Positions 26,889 to 40,619 of a stretch of DNA of 64,000 nt are shown piece after piece. A program made the position numbers and the translations under genes. Location: the NCBI GenBank assembly GCA_037043015.1, contig CM073323.1, positions 25,944,758 through 26,008,757 on the forward strand. Reading direction: 5' to 3'. The stretch's first letter is position 1, and every line of letters starts with the position of its first letter. This DNA is from Bryum argenteum. Taxonomy: Eukaryota; Streptophyta; Bryopsida; Bryales; Bryaceae. The notes beneath the pieces are model-generated. The model was given only the letters and a program-made list of their open reading frames with translations, was not told the origin of the DNA and made no database searches.

Positions 26889-29873
26889 ATGTCGTCTTCA
26901 ATCTTCACCGCTTTTCACCCCGATGGCTCCGCTTTAGCACTTTCCGCTGGCGATGGCCGAATCAAGGTACCTACTCTCATTCCCCACGTCCTTCCACTTT
27001 CAGCCAATCCTCGACTTGTTTCTTACGACGATGGTGGTTTCGTAGGTGTGGGATGTCACGACAGGCAATCTGCGTAACGAGATGGCCGACCTGGCCGCTG
27101 ATAAGTCTGCTGTCGGTCACCTCGATATGGACTACACCTGTTTGGCTTGGGGCGGCCTCGCACCCAAAAAGGTTCGCTCTTAATTCTTTTCTGCGCTTAA
27201 TTCTTAAACCCTGAAAATTCCTTTCTTACCCAGTTTTTGGGCTTTTCAGAAGAAGAAGAAAGACAAGGAAGCTCCGGCGTTTGTTGTTGTGGGCACTGGC
27301 AACGGTGATATCATTGCTTGGGATACTCTGCTTGGCGAGCTCAAATGGCGCAATAGTGACTGCCACTCCGGGTACTTCTTCTATTAAACCCTAAATTCTA
27401 AGCCTGTTTCGCTTTGAGAGGTACTAGGATACAATCCATGTGTAGGCTTTTGAGCAATTACTAGTAAGCTAGGGTACAATCCATATGAGCAATTTCAGTA
27501 AGCGGGTGCCTTTGCTTCAATGAATCATTATTTTCGGTTGGGTACTAGAGCATGAATGATTTGTGTAATTGCAGGAGTGTGAAGTCGGTGTCATTCGGCG
27601 AGAGTGGGCAGAGGCTATATAGTGTCGGCGATGACGGATATTGTTGTGAGATCGACACTTCGTCCGGGCAGGTGCTTTCGAAGTTCAAAGCCGCTAAAAC
27701 GCCTCTGTCTTGTGTGGCTGTTGCTCAAGGTATGTAGTTTATCTATTGATTTTGAACGTACGTGGATGCTTTCCTTGATCAGCAATTTGATGTTATATTC
27801 TTTCATGTGCAGATGGTGGTAGTGTGGCGGTTGCTAGTGCTGAAGTGAAGCTGTTTGATCTTGCCAGCAAGAAGCGCCTTCGCAAATTCCCCGGTCATCC
27901 TGTACGTTAGCTCATCACCTCCTACCCCATGCATATCTCTCATCGCGTAACTGTGTATTTCTATTGTTTGAATGGACTATTTTGTACAAATCTTTTCCAT
28001 ATATATAGGATGGGTTGTAAAACCCGATCGAAGATATTAAACATTCTTCAAACATTCAAAAAACTCTTGGAAAAGAAGTTAAAAGCACGGTACCGAACAA
28101 ACGGCGTAGGGTTTAGGTAGGGTTTAGGGTTCTTGCTGTGGCTAGTCGTACCTCCAGAACATTTAATGTCTTGGAAGCCTCACTTCTCGATTTCAGAATT
28201 GCCTACGCAACTTGATGCATGTCCTGTTTACAATATAGAGACCTTGATTGACTTCTATGATTCCGCTTTTGCAAAATACAAACTCATACTCAGCTTCAGA
28301 ATAAATCTCCAAGACCATGTCTTATTCAATGGAGATATAGAACACAAGCCCAGGACACGGGAGGCTAATACCACATGATTCTTAAACGATTACAGGCACC
28401 TGCAAGAGCTCTATGTTTTACTCCAGACGGGAAGCATGTCCTGTCCGCAGCAACAGGAGAATGCCACGTCGTGTTATGGCACTTAGAAAAAGCGGATTCT
28501 GCTGCGCCAGTGACGATGTCAGTGGAGCATCCAGTAGTCGCAATAGGAGTCACAGGGTTCAGGAAAGTCGAGGATTCAAAAAGAGTAGTAGCTGTGACTG
28601 AAAGCGGAGCGGCGTATGTATGGACTGCATCCACCGTTGAGGATCTTGGGAGCGCCCAACCTACCGTCATTCGTGTCGAATCATCCACCACTAAAGGCAA
28701 CCAACCCGGAGTCTTAGCTGCAAGGTACTCACCGTCACCTCATTTCCTTATATTCCTTTCTTCCGCCCAGCACTAACAGTTATATCCTATCACAGGTTGC
28801 TTCATAACGAAGTTCTAGTGGCACATGGGACATCAGCCAAGCCTCACTTCGAGAAAGTATCGTTGATTGACCAAGCGGGAGTGACGATAGTCTTGAAAGC
28901 AGTCACAGGAGGAGCTTTATTACCAGCAGGGCCAGCAACTGATGCGAAGAAGAACTCTCTGGAGAATGTGGTAGTATTAGGAGCCGATAATGCAGGGGAG
29001 GCAACATTACCACGAGCACAAATTGAGCTAAAAACAAAGAAAACGAAGAAACGACGTGCAGAAGAAGAAGAACAAGCTCCGAAAGCCATTGAAGAACAAC
29101 CTGCTGCAGCAGATCCGTCTACCGCTTTAACCATAGTACCTGACGATGGGCCAACAATGGAGGAGAGACTGGTGGCATTGAGGCTGATCGAATACGCAGG
29201 TCACGACGAAGAGATTGTTCCAGTTGAGAAGAGCGCGAGCAGACCACGAGCTGATTCGTTAGCAGTGCTGCTGTCACAAGCATTGCAAGCGGAGGACAAT
29301 GCTCTTCTAGGCAAATGTTTCGATACTCATGAGGAGAAGCTGATTTTCAACACCATACAACGGATCAAGCCCGTGGAAGCTGCCAAGTTGCTCGCAGTAG
29401 CTGTTTCGAAATTGGAATACAAGCCGTCGAATGCGCTCAGAGTGCTCCCATGGATTCGCGCCGTATTACTCCAGCACGCCAGTTTCATAATGACGAACCT
29501 CAACATGCAACCTGTGCTCACTTCTCTCTATCAGATCATCGAAACCAGGCTTGCAGTTTTCCGGCCTCTCGTTTCCCTTTCAGGTCGCCTGGACCTGATC
29601 ATGGCGCAGATTCAAAAGAATGAACGAGAAGTGAACGAGGAGGAGCCAAACGAAGAAGTCGTGTACGAAGAACAGGACGATGAACCCGAGGCTATAGATG
29701 TTATTGGCGATGGTACCGCCCAATACATCGAAGGTGATGAATCGAGCGATGAGGAGGAAGAAGACGATGATGACGACATTGATATGGGAGATGAGGAAGC
29801 CATGGACGAAGATGAGCCTGATATCAAGTTGAATGGAAATGGAAATGGAATTTCAGATGACGATGAAGATTAG
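26889..29873 (+). CDS. WDR43 (UTP5): WDR43/UTP5 homologue, 7 exons, 658 aa
   Basis: A t-UTP subunit of the small-subunit processome, needed in the nucleolus for pre-rRNA transcription and early 18S processing. Exons: 26889-26966, 27046-27171, 27250-27371, 27575-27729, 27813-27901, 28396-28724, 28796-29873, all GT-AG and in frame (1977 bases). The N-terminal half is a WD40 propeller: FHPDGSALALSAGDGRIKVW, then GTGNGDIIAWD, VSFGESGQRLYSVGDDG, SAEVKLFDLASKKRLRKFPG and CFTPDGKHVLSAATGE. A lysine-rich nuclear-signal stretch (KTKKTKKRR) lies near residue 380. The Utp12 domain spans about 453-575 (RADSLAVLLSQALQ to DLIMAQIQ). The tail from about 580 is very acidic, as in nucleolar proteins. Intron 5 (494 bp) contains three TTTAGGG-like telomere-motif repeats at 28107-28132. 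Confidence 0.95.
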
Positions 29874-31846
29874 AAGCTCGCTCCCACAATTTTGCCACAT
29901 TCTTTTTCTCTAAAAAACATCTGTACACTATTGCAAGCTCGGAGTACCTGCTGCTTCAAATGACGGTGGGTTAGTTCTCTTTCGCTTGGTGCCTTGAATG
30001 CCTGGATTGTTCTCTGCTAGAGTAGAGTAGTACGAGAAATTAGCCAGTAATTGGCTGTTGGGCTGTTGCGCGGTTTTAGATAGTGTACGAAGGGCCCCAT
30101 AATTTTGACCCGAGGTCGTTTCTACTTCATTACATGGCTGGTGTGCTATGCTTGTGGCTGGCACTGTGTGTACCGTATCATGCAAATATCAGACGGACCC
30201 AGCTACTTTTCCTAATCATTTGTTCTCTCTCTTAACGTTCGCTGTTTGTGTATCGGTGCCCAGGTTAACATTCCATTTGAGTTCTACTTCAGTTAGAAGA
30301 GTTCAACAACTCTGGAAGAATTTCGTAGTCGGAAGTTGATTGTTTCAGTGGAGAATTTGTATGGTGCATGTCTGGATTATGAGTTCTGTAGTGCTGATGC
30401 AGTAAGACATACTACAGTACGACCATTGTTGGATCTTTTATGTGTAACATTAAATTATCCATTGTCAAGGTGGACCGCTCAATATTGGCGCAAATTTCTG
30501 CGATGAACTTAACAGCTCATCTTTTGATCATTTGGAACGTATCAACCCTTGATCCCGTAGGGAGAGGCCTCAAAACTGCAAAAAGCCTCACGTTGTCCTC
30601 TTTTAGTGCAAGATGCAAATTTTCAGTTTTTGAGAAGTCTTGAATCATGTGAGATCATGAAGTATGAAGTTCAAAAAAAAGTTTCTTTTCCCTTGTTAGA
30701 ACAGGGATTAATGTGTTTTGTGAGCCAAAAGAATCAATTTTAAAAAAAAATGAAATTGTATACCAAGGCGACAAGGAATGGAGTCTGTTGCTTCGATTGT
30801 GCTATCCATTCTGAAGCAGGGAGGCATTGTTGGACTTCCATAAGAATGATCACACCTGCCCTTGGTCGAAACAATAATTATTCTTGGAACGTACTTTCAA
30901 TGGTCTCTTCTTTACCTCCACCACTCATTGGTCTCATTATTACCTGAACTACATTGTGAGGGACATGGTTCGATGATTTTCACCTCTGCTACTCTACCAG
31001 GGAGGCAGAGTTCAATGATTCTAACGTAGACTTCAAGCCTGCGCAAAGAGTAAAATATCATGCATCATCAAGTGCTAATAAAATAAATGGGAGTTACTCC
31101 CGCCACTCATTATCAACTGGAATGATACAAACCATCATATGTAGGATCAGCTGCAACATAAAAAGGGTTATTCAGCCAATTTTCTGGTGGGCGTCGCTAG
31201 TAAATTGATGCAGCCCTCCTGAAGGAGGAATTTTACATTCAGAGCCTCAACCACAGCTATCGGCGATACAAATGAAATCGAAGTAGAGTGATCCAACATC
31301 AGAGCTAGTTGGCACTCCCTTCCTTCTACTGCTAAATAAAGCGAAGTCTATGAATATGAACCTTGGAAGTCCAGCTTTGTGGTTGTTTCTACCTAAACAT
31401 GATCATGATGAATTCTCTAAATTCGATTAAAATCGACGCTCTTCAATGAGACGATGAAGCTGTCAATGCTGCCGCGTATCCAGGAAGATCCCAAAGAACC
31501 CAAACATCAAAGAGTCATGAAATATTTACACACTTGAGGTAAGATGCTGCAAAAGAAACAAGCAAACTGAAACTACTACTGTGATCGCTTCTCTTGGCTT
31601 GCTGCTTCTGTGCTTGGCCATCTACTAACTCAGTTTAACGTCACTGCATCTGCCCCGCTCATTCGGCGACCCCCTAGCGGCGGAAAGTCTTCTTCTTTCA
31701 TGTGATATGTTGGTCGATCATTCCTAGCATGACATCCCCACTGAGAGTTAGACCATGACCGATATATACAGTCATTTGCATATATTAAGTTCGATAAGTG
31801 ATTCTCACAATTCTACTTATCACAACGCTGCAACCGACAAAGAATA
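29874..31846. other. Convergent intergenic region between WDR43 and the nucleotidyltransferase
   Basis: Both flanking genes end here. No gene seen. The left part is the 3' flank of WDR43 and the right part that of the minus-strand gene. No repeats stand out. Confidence 0.5.
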
Positions 31847-34800
31847 CTATGGACAGTGTAATCGAAACAAGGTCGAACGAACATACTTCTGTGAGATTGT
31901 AGCTGTCGGTGTCACTTCACCAGTAGTGGCAGGACAGACAACAGGATCAACGCTCTGAACAAGGTCGTTTGAACCTTGTCCTCTTTTCACTTGAGGATCA
32001 CCGTTGACGAGGGCAAAGCCTTCTTCGGCATGTAGAAACTCTGACGTAGGAAGTGGCGCAGAGCCCACGTTGCGTTCAGAGAGCAGTTCAGCAGGGACAG
32101 CAGCTCCAGAATTCCTCGAAAAATCAAGTGGATCAGCGGAGTCGAAATTTGTAGCACGAATCTGCACCGACTCACTGGGATGTGGTGGTACTTCTACCTC
32201 GCACGTATGATTCACTACACTTCCACGTACAGTGCTCGAGACAGGTGGCGAAGATGGGAGGGAACGGGATGACCTCGAGTGAAGGAACTCTTGACCTCTG
32301 TCAGTCTTCAATGCACTTCTGTTGCCCGGAGGAGTCCCATACACACCTTGCACATGTGCAGGCTCTTCTTTGTTTGGTGGTGCCCTGTGTAGATGATTCT
32401 CAGGTTCTCGTGAATGTTTATCAGCTTCCTGGTGCTGCTGAGACCCCACTCCCCGGTTTCTACCACCTGGGGCCTTGCTGTTCTGTCTCAGCTGCTGAAA
32501 TTTGTACATAAAACAAAAAGGTCAATAAATAACAGCTTACACTTGAAACAGCTTTGCAGCTCATAAAGGAAGAAGCAACAAGCATCGATCTTATTCTGGG
32601 TGCATTTACTTACAGGAAAGTACGTCCCGGTTCCTTTTGGCCGTGTCCCACCTTGAGGAAAGAATTGCTGCGGAAAATACCGGGGCTGATGTTGGTAAGG
32701 GTAAATAAATGCCCCGAAAGGCATGAGCTGGGCAGGTAAGCCAGGCCCTTCCCAAGACCTGTGCTGTTCCGAACCTGAATACACTGCTGGGTATCCATAC
32801 GGATGTTGTACACTTGGACTATACGACTGTTCACAGAACCGACCATATTCTAGTGAATCCAAGTGCGTTTTCAAGTTTCCAGCCAGAAAATCCGAGCTGC
32901 TGCTCCTGCCGTTTGGAAGTGGCCCTTCAGCACCATGGGAGTTGGCGATCTTTGCAGGGTGTTTTTTCCTGAAGCTTTCGCTTGTTGCAAATTCCTCCCT
33001 TGCTTCTAACGACTCTACAACTCCAACTGCAGACTTCTGCACGAAGGATAAGAAGTTACCATTAGCTCACAGTCGTTCTGAAATCTACGCTTGTACAACA
33101 TGCCAACATTCACAGAGTATCTAAACGTAAGTATGCGCTGCAAGTACAATATGACATAACAAATTCCAAGAGTGACTAGGTGAGTCAATGCAAAGAGATA
33201 CTTGAGGTAGAACATGAGGTACAACTTCAGGTATACAATCGTATGTTATCACATGCATGCATTCAGACCTAAGTGAATGTGTTACAAATACCTGCTCGTT
33301 GATCTTAATTTGGTTGAGGTTGTGCGTCGAAGTATCTACAGAATTGTCACTTAAGCCAGGCGCTTGAAGTGTGTCTTGATCCATCAATCGGCTCTTGGAA
33401 ATGTTTGTCCCACTGCTTCCATCCCACTTCGCGGGTGGAATTCGCTTCGGAATCGGATTGTAAATGGCGAAATGTTGGTACTGAGGAAAATGCATTCCGG
33501 GAGGGTAATAAGAAAACGGTGCGTAGTACTGGGGACGAGGGTTGTGACTTGAAGAGCTGCTGCCGCTTGGCATTCTGGCAGTTCCAGGATCGAACTGATG
33601 ACGGAAACTTCCCGTTCCAGTTGCATTTAGATAAGGAGTAAGCTTAAAAGGTGCTGTCCCGGATGTTGCATCTGAGGACGAGTGTCGATGGGTATGCATG
33701 GCATGTTGACCATAGACTGGAGAAGCTTGCTGCGGGCTGTGAGCAGTACCCGAGGAGCTGCTAACCTGACCTCCTTCCTGTGCTCTTCTCTCTTTGCCTC
33801 GACCTCTTTTTGACTTCCCGTGCTGCCCAACTCCCGAGCTTGACAAAAGCTCTTTGCTAGAATATGTGCCATTTTGGTGATGGTTTTTTCCTTTCCGCCT
33901 AACCCCTTCGCCAGAACTTATGTCCGGGTGTTCAGAGCCTGGATCACTCGCTGGCTGCTTATGTACGTCCACAATTCCATAGCTGAACTCACGTTCCTCT
34001 TCGTTTCTTACGCTCAACAACTGCTCACTTGAAAATCTACGCAACTCTGTTTGCATATCTGTCGGCGCGGCATGAGCAGAAGCAACGACTGATGTGGAAT
34101 GGTGCGGGTCAGGTGGACGACCCTGTAACTCAGATGAAGAGTCATTTGTACAACTTTCGGAATTCACTGCAAAAGGCAGCACGATGTACCGGATCAGCTA
34201 GGAGTGACAACAGGATAATCCAAATCCTGTCATCTAATTCGCAAAGTACAACGTCTGTTCTGTCAGCCTCTGACTTGCACAAACGTACAAGGATACAAGT
34301 ACAGTGAAATACTTGAAAATGAGGAAATGTTCAGTGGTGGGTATGAACTACGTTACCTGATTGGCAAGAGAGAGATAGTAACCCCCTTTTAAGATCAGGC
34401 ACGCCAAGTACAGTAGGGCTTTTAGAAGTAGTCACATGTTCACCTTTCACGCTACTCTGTGACAGAAAATCATCATCCTCTTCAGAATCAATCTTGCTAG
34501 AAGAGGAAGTAGAGCCATTGGAACGCTGTTGAATTCCATTAGCTGATATACCATGTTTCGATGTCCTTGCACAGCTTACATGAGTTTCGGCATCCAGACA
34601 CTCCCTCGGACTACTCCTCGCACTGAACAGTCCTGGACTAGACAGCTCATCTTCCTCGTACGATCTTGATAGAATGGGGTCAGAATTCTGCAGAGGGCTA
34701 GGAATCCGTGTCTTCGCTACGTGGAAGTAACCTTCGTCGATGTCAAGTGTTTCGTGATACAATCGCCCGTTAGAATCTGCAGTCCTCGATTTCCCATTGA

Positions 34801-37280
34801 GATCCAAAGCTCCCACCTCACCCTTACCAGCGACATTAGATACATCGCGCGTATTCTCTTCCCCATATGGAGCTGATTCTACAGCAGAAGCACGCTCGTA
34901 GACCCCAAGATGGAGTTCCTTGTCCGACTCTTTGGAATCGACAGGCGGCAGAATAGTACTGATCAGGCTTGGCTGTGAAGCTGAGTGACCACCGTTTTGA
35001 GAGGGTACAGACAGAACATCTGGCTCCGTCTTTGCCATATCACTCCGCCTGGCACATCCCATTTTCTGCGTACCGTTAGGTAAGCTTTCCCCCTGCACCG
35101 AGCTAGAAGGTCCAACGTCAGGCCGTTGCCTCACATTGCAGTTCTTGAAAAACTGGTTCAGCTCTTTGGAAACATCTGCCTCGCTGGCCTGAAGTAAACA
35201 TCGAAATGTTCGAGCTCCGAGCACAAACGCTCGTCGAATTCTAGCACAGTTACCTGCCAAGAATTGCGAATTAACTTCCTGTTAACTCACTGTTGCTTCA
35301 AAAGAAAACAAGCCTGAACGAATATAGGTTCAAAATGCCATTGAAGTGGCAATCAGTAACCATAAGTAGACATTCGAGAAGCCAAATTGGTCATTGCAGC
35401 ACCTTGGTTCACACTTTTTCCGAGATTGTTGGTGCGCCGCAGTGGGTCGAGAATGTTTAAGGACTTGACGATAAACTTCATTGATTCATGAACAGCTTGA
35501 CTTCGAGGTATCAAGCCGTAATGTTTTTCGCAGGCTTCAAGAAACGCCTTGGTAAATAGCAGTTTTCCTTGTTCCCGCCGAGATGATGAGAAGTCACGGA
35601 ACGCCTCGCTGTCATGGAGCTCGCGTTCTGCAAGAAATTCATCCCTGCTTTATAGACATGAACTATTACAGGCTTCCCACTGCAGTCAAACCAACGTAAA
35701 TGCAAATCAAACAAGCTGAATATTTCTTTCTACCGAAGCTGCAAGGGAAGACTCTCGTTTTTAGTTTCAGAGGTAGGTTCGCCCTACAGTCCCAGAGTTT
35801 GATGCATGCATTGACATGACATGAGGTCTGGGAGGAATGTAGAAATAGTACCAAGTTTTTCGTCTTTGATCCCGGCACTAGATTGTCCATGTTTCGTCTT
35901 AAGCTCCAACGGGATGGGACCTGATAAGCTGACACAGTAGCTGTCCCAATCGAAGCAGCTGAAAAATTCCAAAAACAGGTAGAGCACCTGAACCATGAAC
36001 CCAACTTGATCGTTTAGTCGCACATTCAAACGACAATTCAATAGCAATACATGAGCAACATGAAAACCAACAGCAATACCTGCAATGGTCCCTTCAGTGA
36101 TTCGTGGAATATGTCGAAGATGTGTATCACCAAAATCTCCAACGCATACGAAGACAGAAGATTGCAGTTCGCTCCTAGCAACCGGCTCTCATAGAAGCAC
36201 CAGGCCTTCACAAGGATAATGCTCCGTTTGAACAGGTGATCCTCCCCGATAAGATTGTCAATCTGCACTAGTGCCATGCAATTGTCAAACATATACAAAC
36301 GGATGTCCCAATTCTCAACGAAATAAGCTGAAACTAAAACATGGCAATTCAGTTCCTAAACATCTATCACTCCTGTGCCAACATATTACAGTGCGAAAGT
36401 CTAACACCTAACGGTAAGAAACGCACCTCCTCGAGGAAGCAAAGCGTGCACAATCCACCCACTTGATCGAACGACACATCGACCAGGAAATTCTCAATGT
36501 ACACTTTAATAATCTTAACCTGAAACAAAACGTGGCTACATCCATCAGCTGATTTCATTAATTCGACACTTATAATTAATGCAACTCCAAGTAAAAAAAT
36601 ACTTGAATCCGTATTTCTGTCACTCATACGGTTCTTTAGCGTATGTACTAATAGTTAATTGTGAATTCCAATGCATGAACACAAACTGCTTGATTAATCA
36701 CTGCACTAAGCAGAATTGCAGCTAATGAGTTCCAGAGGCACAGACCTGAGGAGAAACAAGCTGCACTTGAGTTACCCGGAATTTCGCTCTCGGATTGCCA
36801 ATCTCGTTCTGGAGAGCATTGTGCACATCATCGATCCAAGTAACCTTGCCTTCCGAATTAGGGCAAATCACAGTCAGATCTACGTCGCCATCGGGCAAGT
36901 ACGTTTTGAGCGGCACGGAGCCGAATTTCACGACCTGCGAAATTCGATCAACAAAACAATTCAAGACAAAAACTCAACACTCACACATGATTGTCGGTAA
37001 TTAGACACAGGCGCAATTCACTAACCTCGCAATTGATACATGACTTGATGACCTTGGTGACGTAGGCGGCAACAGCCAATCGCATAGTCTCCGACGCGGG
37101 ATTCGGTTGAATGGCGGTGATCAGCTTGGCCGTCTGAAGCTCCGCCTTCGCCCACCATTCTTCCCCTTTCGACCGAAACGTGCGGAACGCAGTAGTGAAG
37201 GAATCCACACCCTCATTGGACAGACCACTAGTCTCCCTAGTCTCCCACTCTGGTGGCAAACTCCGTTCGGAATCGCCCAT
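31847..37280 (-). CDS. Plant PAP/OAS1-superfamily nucleotidyltransferase, 10 exons, 1307 aa
   Basis: Exons (minus): 37026-37280, 36746-36934, 36427-36519, 36080-36262, 35852-35987, 35403-35627, 34357-35253, 33292-34166, 32614-33036, 31847-32494; 3924 bases, in frame. The nucleotidyltransferase core has FGSVPLKTYLPDGDVDLT at residues 89-106, with G90-S91 and metal-binding D102 and D104; the third acid is D162 in ENFLVDVSF. Exons 4-6 give the helical substrate-binding domain (about 180-360: ILVKAWCFYES, SYALEILVIHIF, EFFSCFDWDSY, PLRRTNNLGKSVNQGNCARI). The remaining ~900 residues are Ser/Pro/Gly-rich, look disordered, and contain a conserved-looking GTGTYFP at 1085-1091. Size and layout fit the Arabidopsis At3g61690 family, whose substrate is unknown to me. 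A splice inside the last exon (donor-like GTATGT near 31890) could change the C-terminus. Confidence 0.88.
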
Positions 37281-38100
37281 GCAATCCCCTCCTTTACCTT
37301 CCTCTCACCACTCCTTACTTCCAACCCTCTCCCTTCCCAAGGCGCAACGACGAACACACACAGTACAAACCCGTCCACCCTAACTAACAAACGAACATCA
37401 CACGCACACACACAGTAAACACGAGATGCACACACACACGGACTTGGCTTGATCACGAGCAGCGACGAAACCGAGGGTACTCGAAATACTCAGCGGCAAA
37501 CGAACTCCGATTGATCAGGAGTGACTGATTCGCATTGGAAAACAGAAACGACACAAGAACAAATTGCATCCTTAGAAGCTTTGCTTGACCTTCCTGGCTT
37601 GCAGAGCTTTTGCCTGGGCTTTCCCCTTCCTGGCCTTCCGGGTCGCGGAAAACGGCAGTAGTACTGCGCTCGCAGCTACCAAGCGCTGCGGGCACGTTCT
37701 GGCTGCGACTGTGTGAACGGGGATTCCGGGCACCCCCGGGGGAAAAAAGGCGGACCGGATCGGAAAAAGTAAGTGAAAAGTTGGCGGGGGCTACATGGTC
37801 ACGTCCCGTAACTGGATTCCTTCATTTTCTGTTACGGAGTACAATTTTTGGGCGCGGCAGCGGTCAACCTCAGCGCGGTAAGTTTTGAAACACCCCCCCC
37901 CAATGAGGGTCCCAACCAAGGCGTGTCCTCGGTTGCCGTGAATCCCTTAACTTCGTCTTCTTCCATTCAAAAATCTCCATGTCCACCATGAGAAAAGTCA
38001 ATGTGATTTGACATGTCGTTATTATCTTTTCCCTCATAATAATGATAATAATCATTATTATCATTTTTTTTTTTTTTTATGATTTCATAATTTGTTTCTA
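37281..38100 (-). promoter_or_regulatory. Upstream region of the nucleotidyltransferase gene
   Basis: GC-richer and CpG-richer than its surroundings between 37300 and 37880, with a CACA-rich stretch (37395-37440). This fits a 5' leader and promoter for the minus-strand gene. Open frames on both strands lack protein character. ATT/ATA repeats and a T-run mark 38038-38080. Confidence 0.4.
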
Positions 38101-38640
38101 ATGATTTAAATATGGACATATTCATTAGTGTGCTAGTTGAAGTTGAAAGGCTTTTTGAAAGGTTGAGAATGATAATGTTTTTGATTCTTTGTAGTAACAG
38201 TAATTATTCCTTTTCGCATCAAATGTAACAAGAGTTAATACTTATTTTTTTATTAATTTTGGTGAGAACTATTCTTAATTGAGGTATGTAGCAAAACATG
38301 TAAGAGTGTCTTTGATTAAAGTATGTAGCAAATCATTTGTGTTGAGGATACAAATTTTTCTTTCTTTTCTTTTTTAGACAGTGTGACTCTCTAATCATTG
38401 AAAACTGTGTTATTGATGTCCATATAATAGACTGTTTGGAAAGGTATTGTATTCGAAAATATTGTATGTATGTAGAGTGAAGATTTGAGTTTTGATGAGT
38501 TTTCATCCATGTGTAGATAGGGAAACAAATGTGAGTTTTTCAACTTGATCTCCAAGCTTTTCTCAGCCTCTTTACTTTTTTTGTCAATATCTTCAATGGT
38601 GCCCGTGGTTTGGTTGTATAAAATCTAAATTTCTGTTGTT
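38101..38640. other. AT-rich spacer, no gene seen
   Basis: No recognisable coding, RNA or repeat structure beyond a direct near-repeat of GAATGTAGCAAA-type phrases at about 38285-38335. Confidence 0.35.
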
Positions 38641-38649
38641 GGTGTGTTG

Positions 38650-38890
38650 GACCTTGGTGTCGCGTACGAGTCATGTGTGGCGTGTTTTGACCATCTTTGC
38701 GTGGTGTATAAGCCATGCGTAACACGGTCTAACCTTTGACCTTTGCGTGGCGTATAAGCCATGAGTAACGTGTCCTCACGAGTTATTTGACCTTTGCGTG
38801 GAGTATAAGCCATGTGTAGCGTGTTATAACGTGGACAATTGTTTGACCTTGGAGTGGCGTACCAGAGATGAGTAACGTGTTTTGACAACG
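38650..38890. repeat. Minisatellite, about five ~55-bp units
   Basis: Units centre on TTTGACCTTTGCGTGGCGTA followed by TAAGCCATGNGTAACGTGTT, starting near 38650, 38690, 38735, 38785 and 38845. Spacing is irregular and the units have diverged. Minus-strand frames through it repeat HGLYTT-like peptides, which come from the repeat. Confidence 0.8.
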
Positions 38891-40619
38891 GCGATGTGTT
38901 GGATATTCGTGGTATAAGACATAGTGATTATGATTACGAGTTGATTTGTAGGAGCGCATCAACTTTAGAGATAAGTTATTGGTTGATGATGGTGATGAGT
39001 TGAGTTGTTGTAATATGTTAAATGGAGGGAATAAGACGTGCGTCAAGTTGATAAGTTGGACAATTTGACCTCTTAGTTGTGTACCTTAGGCGGTTCATGT
39101 CTTTCTGACTTGCATTGTGTCAACTATTTGTATTTGAGAATAATAGAATCCTTGCTTGAATACTTTGTTCTTGAATTACAAGCTTCATTATTTAAAGAAA
39201 ATTTTATAAACACTTCGAAACAACAAGTGAAAGGTTTTCAATTAGCTCTAGGCACGACTTATATTTTTGTTGCTAGCATAGCAATGTGTATGTTTAGCCA
39301 TTAGCAAGAATAATGAATTCTAGAGCTATCATATTCATTTGTTTACATTCTTGCTTATTATGAGCTTCGTTTTGCCCCATGGATTTTGAATAATATGTGT
39401 GTTGTCAATGCAATTAGTTACTTTGAGCATAGATGAAGAAGAATAAATCTCAAACTTACAAAGATAATCTTACATAATAATTTTTTTTTCTTAAGGTTGT
39501 CCTCAATATCAAGAGTTTTTTCATTTTGAGCGATAGAAATTGAGAGTGTTCTAAAATTGCAAGTAGGTGAACACATAATTGTTTCTCTCTAATTAAGTTG
39601 TACTTCCTAAATACCAAGAAAAGTTTGTGCACTCAACTAAGCATCATTTAACATAGAAAAGATGAGAATTCATTCTCAGAAATATTTGTTGTAGTATATG
39701 AATTATAAACACTAAAGATATGGAGTTCCTATAGTCTATTTTAAATTCATTGCAGTGACATGTATAAAATGTTGGTATGCAAAACTTTGTATGTAGATAT
39801 ATTTAAGTCTTCTCTGCTTAGAAAAAAACACTGATTATTTACACCAAAAATTTTTGAAGGAGTTTAAACCCGAATTTACTATCCCAATATGCCAATGTAC
39901 AAATATACCAATACATTGTTGTTTTGTCAACAATCAAACGTAAGAGATCCCAATAAACCCAAAATGTGTTGCTAGACCACGATTTATTCTCATAAATTGT
40001 ACACTTCATATTTGTATGGAAACTCATCATATCTTGTAAGATGGTATTTACAATAAATTGGAAAATTTGTTAAAAAATGGAACGAAAGGTTCTTAAATGA
40101 CAAATTGGAAGAAGAAAAGATAGAATATGGAAAATAGGGCATGAATAGAGTAATAAGATTAAATTTAGCATGTAGATAATAATCTACTTGGATATGATTC
40201 TAATATTGTCTTATATTATGCATTTTTATTTTATTTTTTTACTTTTTTTTATAAAGAACTTAGAGACTAAATCCCCACCAAAAAAAAAATAAATAAATAA
40301 AAAAATAAATGTTATTTTTTCATTTTGAGTACCCCAAATCATGTCATTTTACCAAATTAATGTCAATTTAACAAAATTGAGGTTTTTTTAAACTTATTTA
40401 TGATTCATATAGAGGGTATCGTTAATAAAAACCATCTTCACAATCATATTTGACCTATTGAAATTTCAAAATACTTACAAGAGAATTTATTTGTAGCAAG
40501 ATAAGTTTGAGTTTGATGATAAATTAATACTTGCATAGTATTGAGCTCGTATCGATTTATTTACTATATTACAAAATGTGACCACATTGCAAATACATAG
40601 AGTCATAAGACAAATATCG
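38891..40619. other. AT-rich gene-free DNA
   Basis: No gene, RNA gene or clear repeat recognised on either strand. Confidence 0.4.

Noticed and set aside
28107..28132. TTTAGGG repeats suggesting a telomere remnant
   Set aside because: Only about three imperfect units, inside an intron of WDR43; too short for an interstitial telomere block.
28365..29827. Minus-strand open frames of 64-111 residues
   Set aside because: They lie antisense to the WDR43 exons; the Ser-rich one mirrors the Asp/Glu-rich tail.
32004..33641. Plus-strand frames of 60-133 residues
   Set aside because: Antisense to the coding exons of the nucleotidyltransferase, without motifs of their own.
37121..37888. Open frames upstream of the nucleotidyltransferase, both strands
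   Set aside because: Arg/Ser/Pro-rich translation of GC-rich leader sequence, with no start context or homology.
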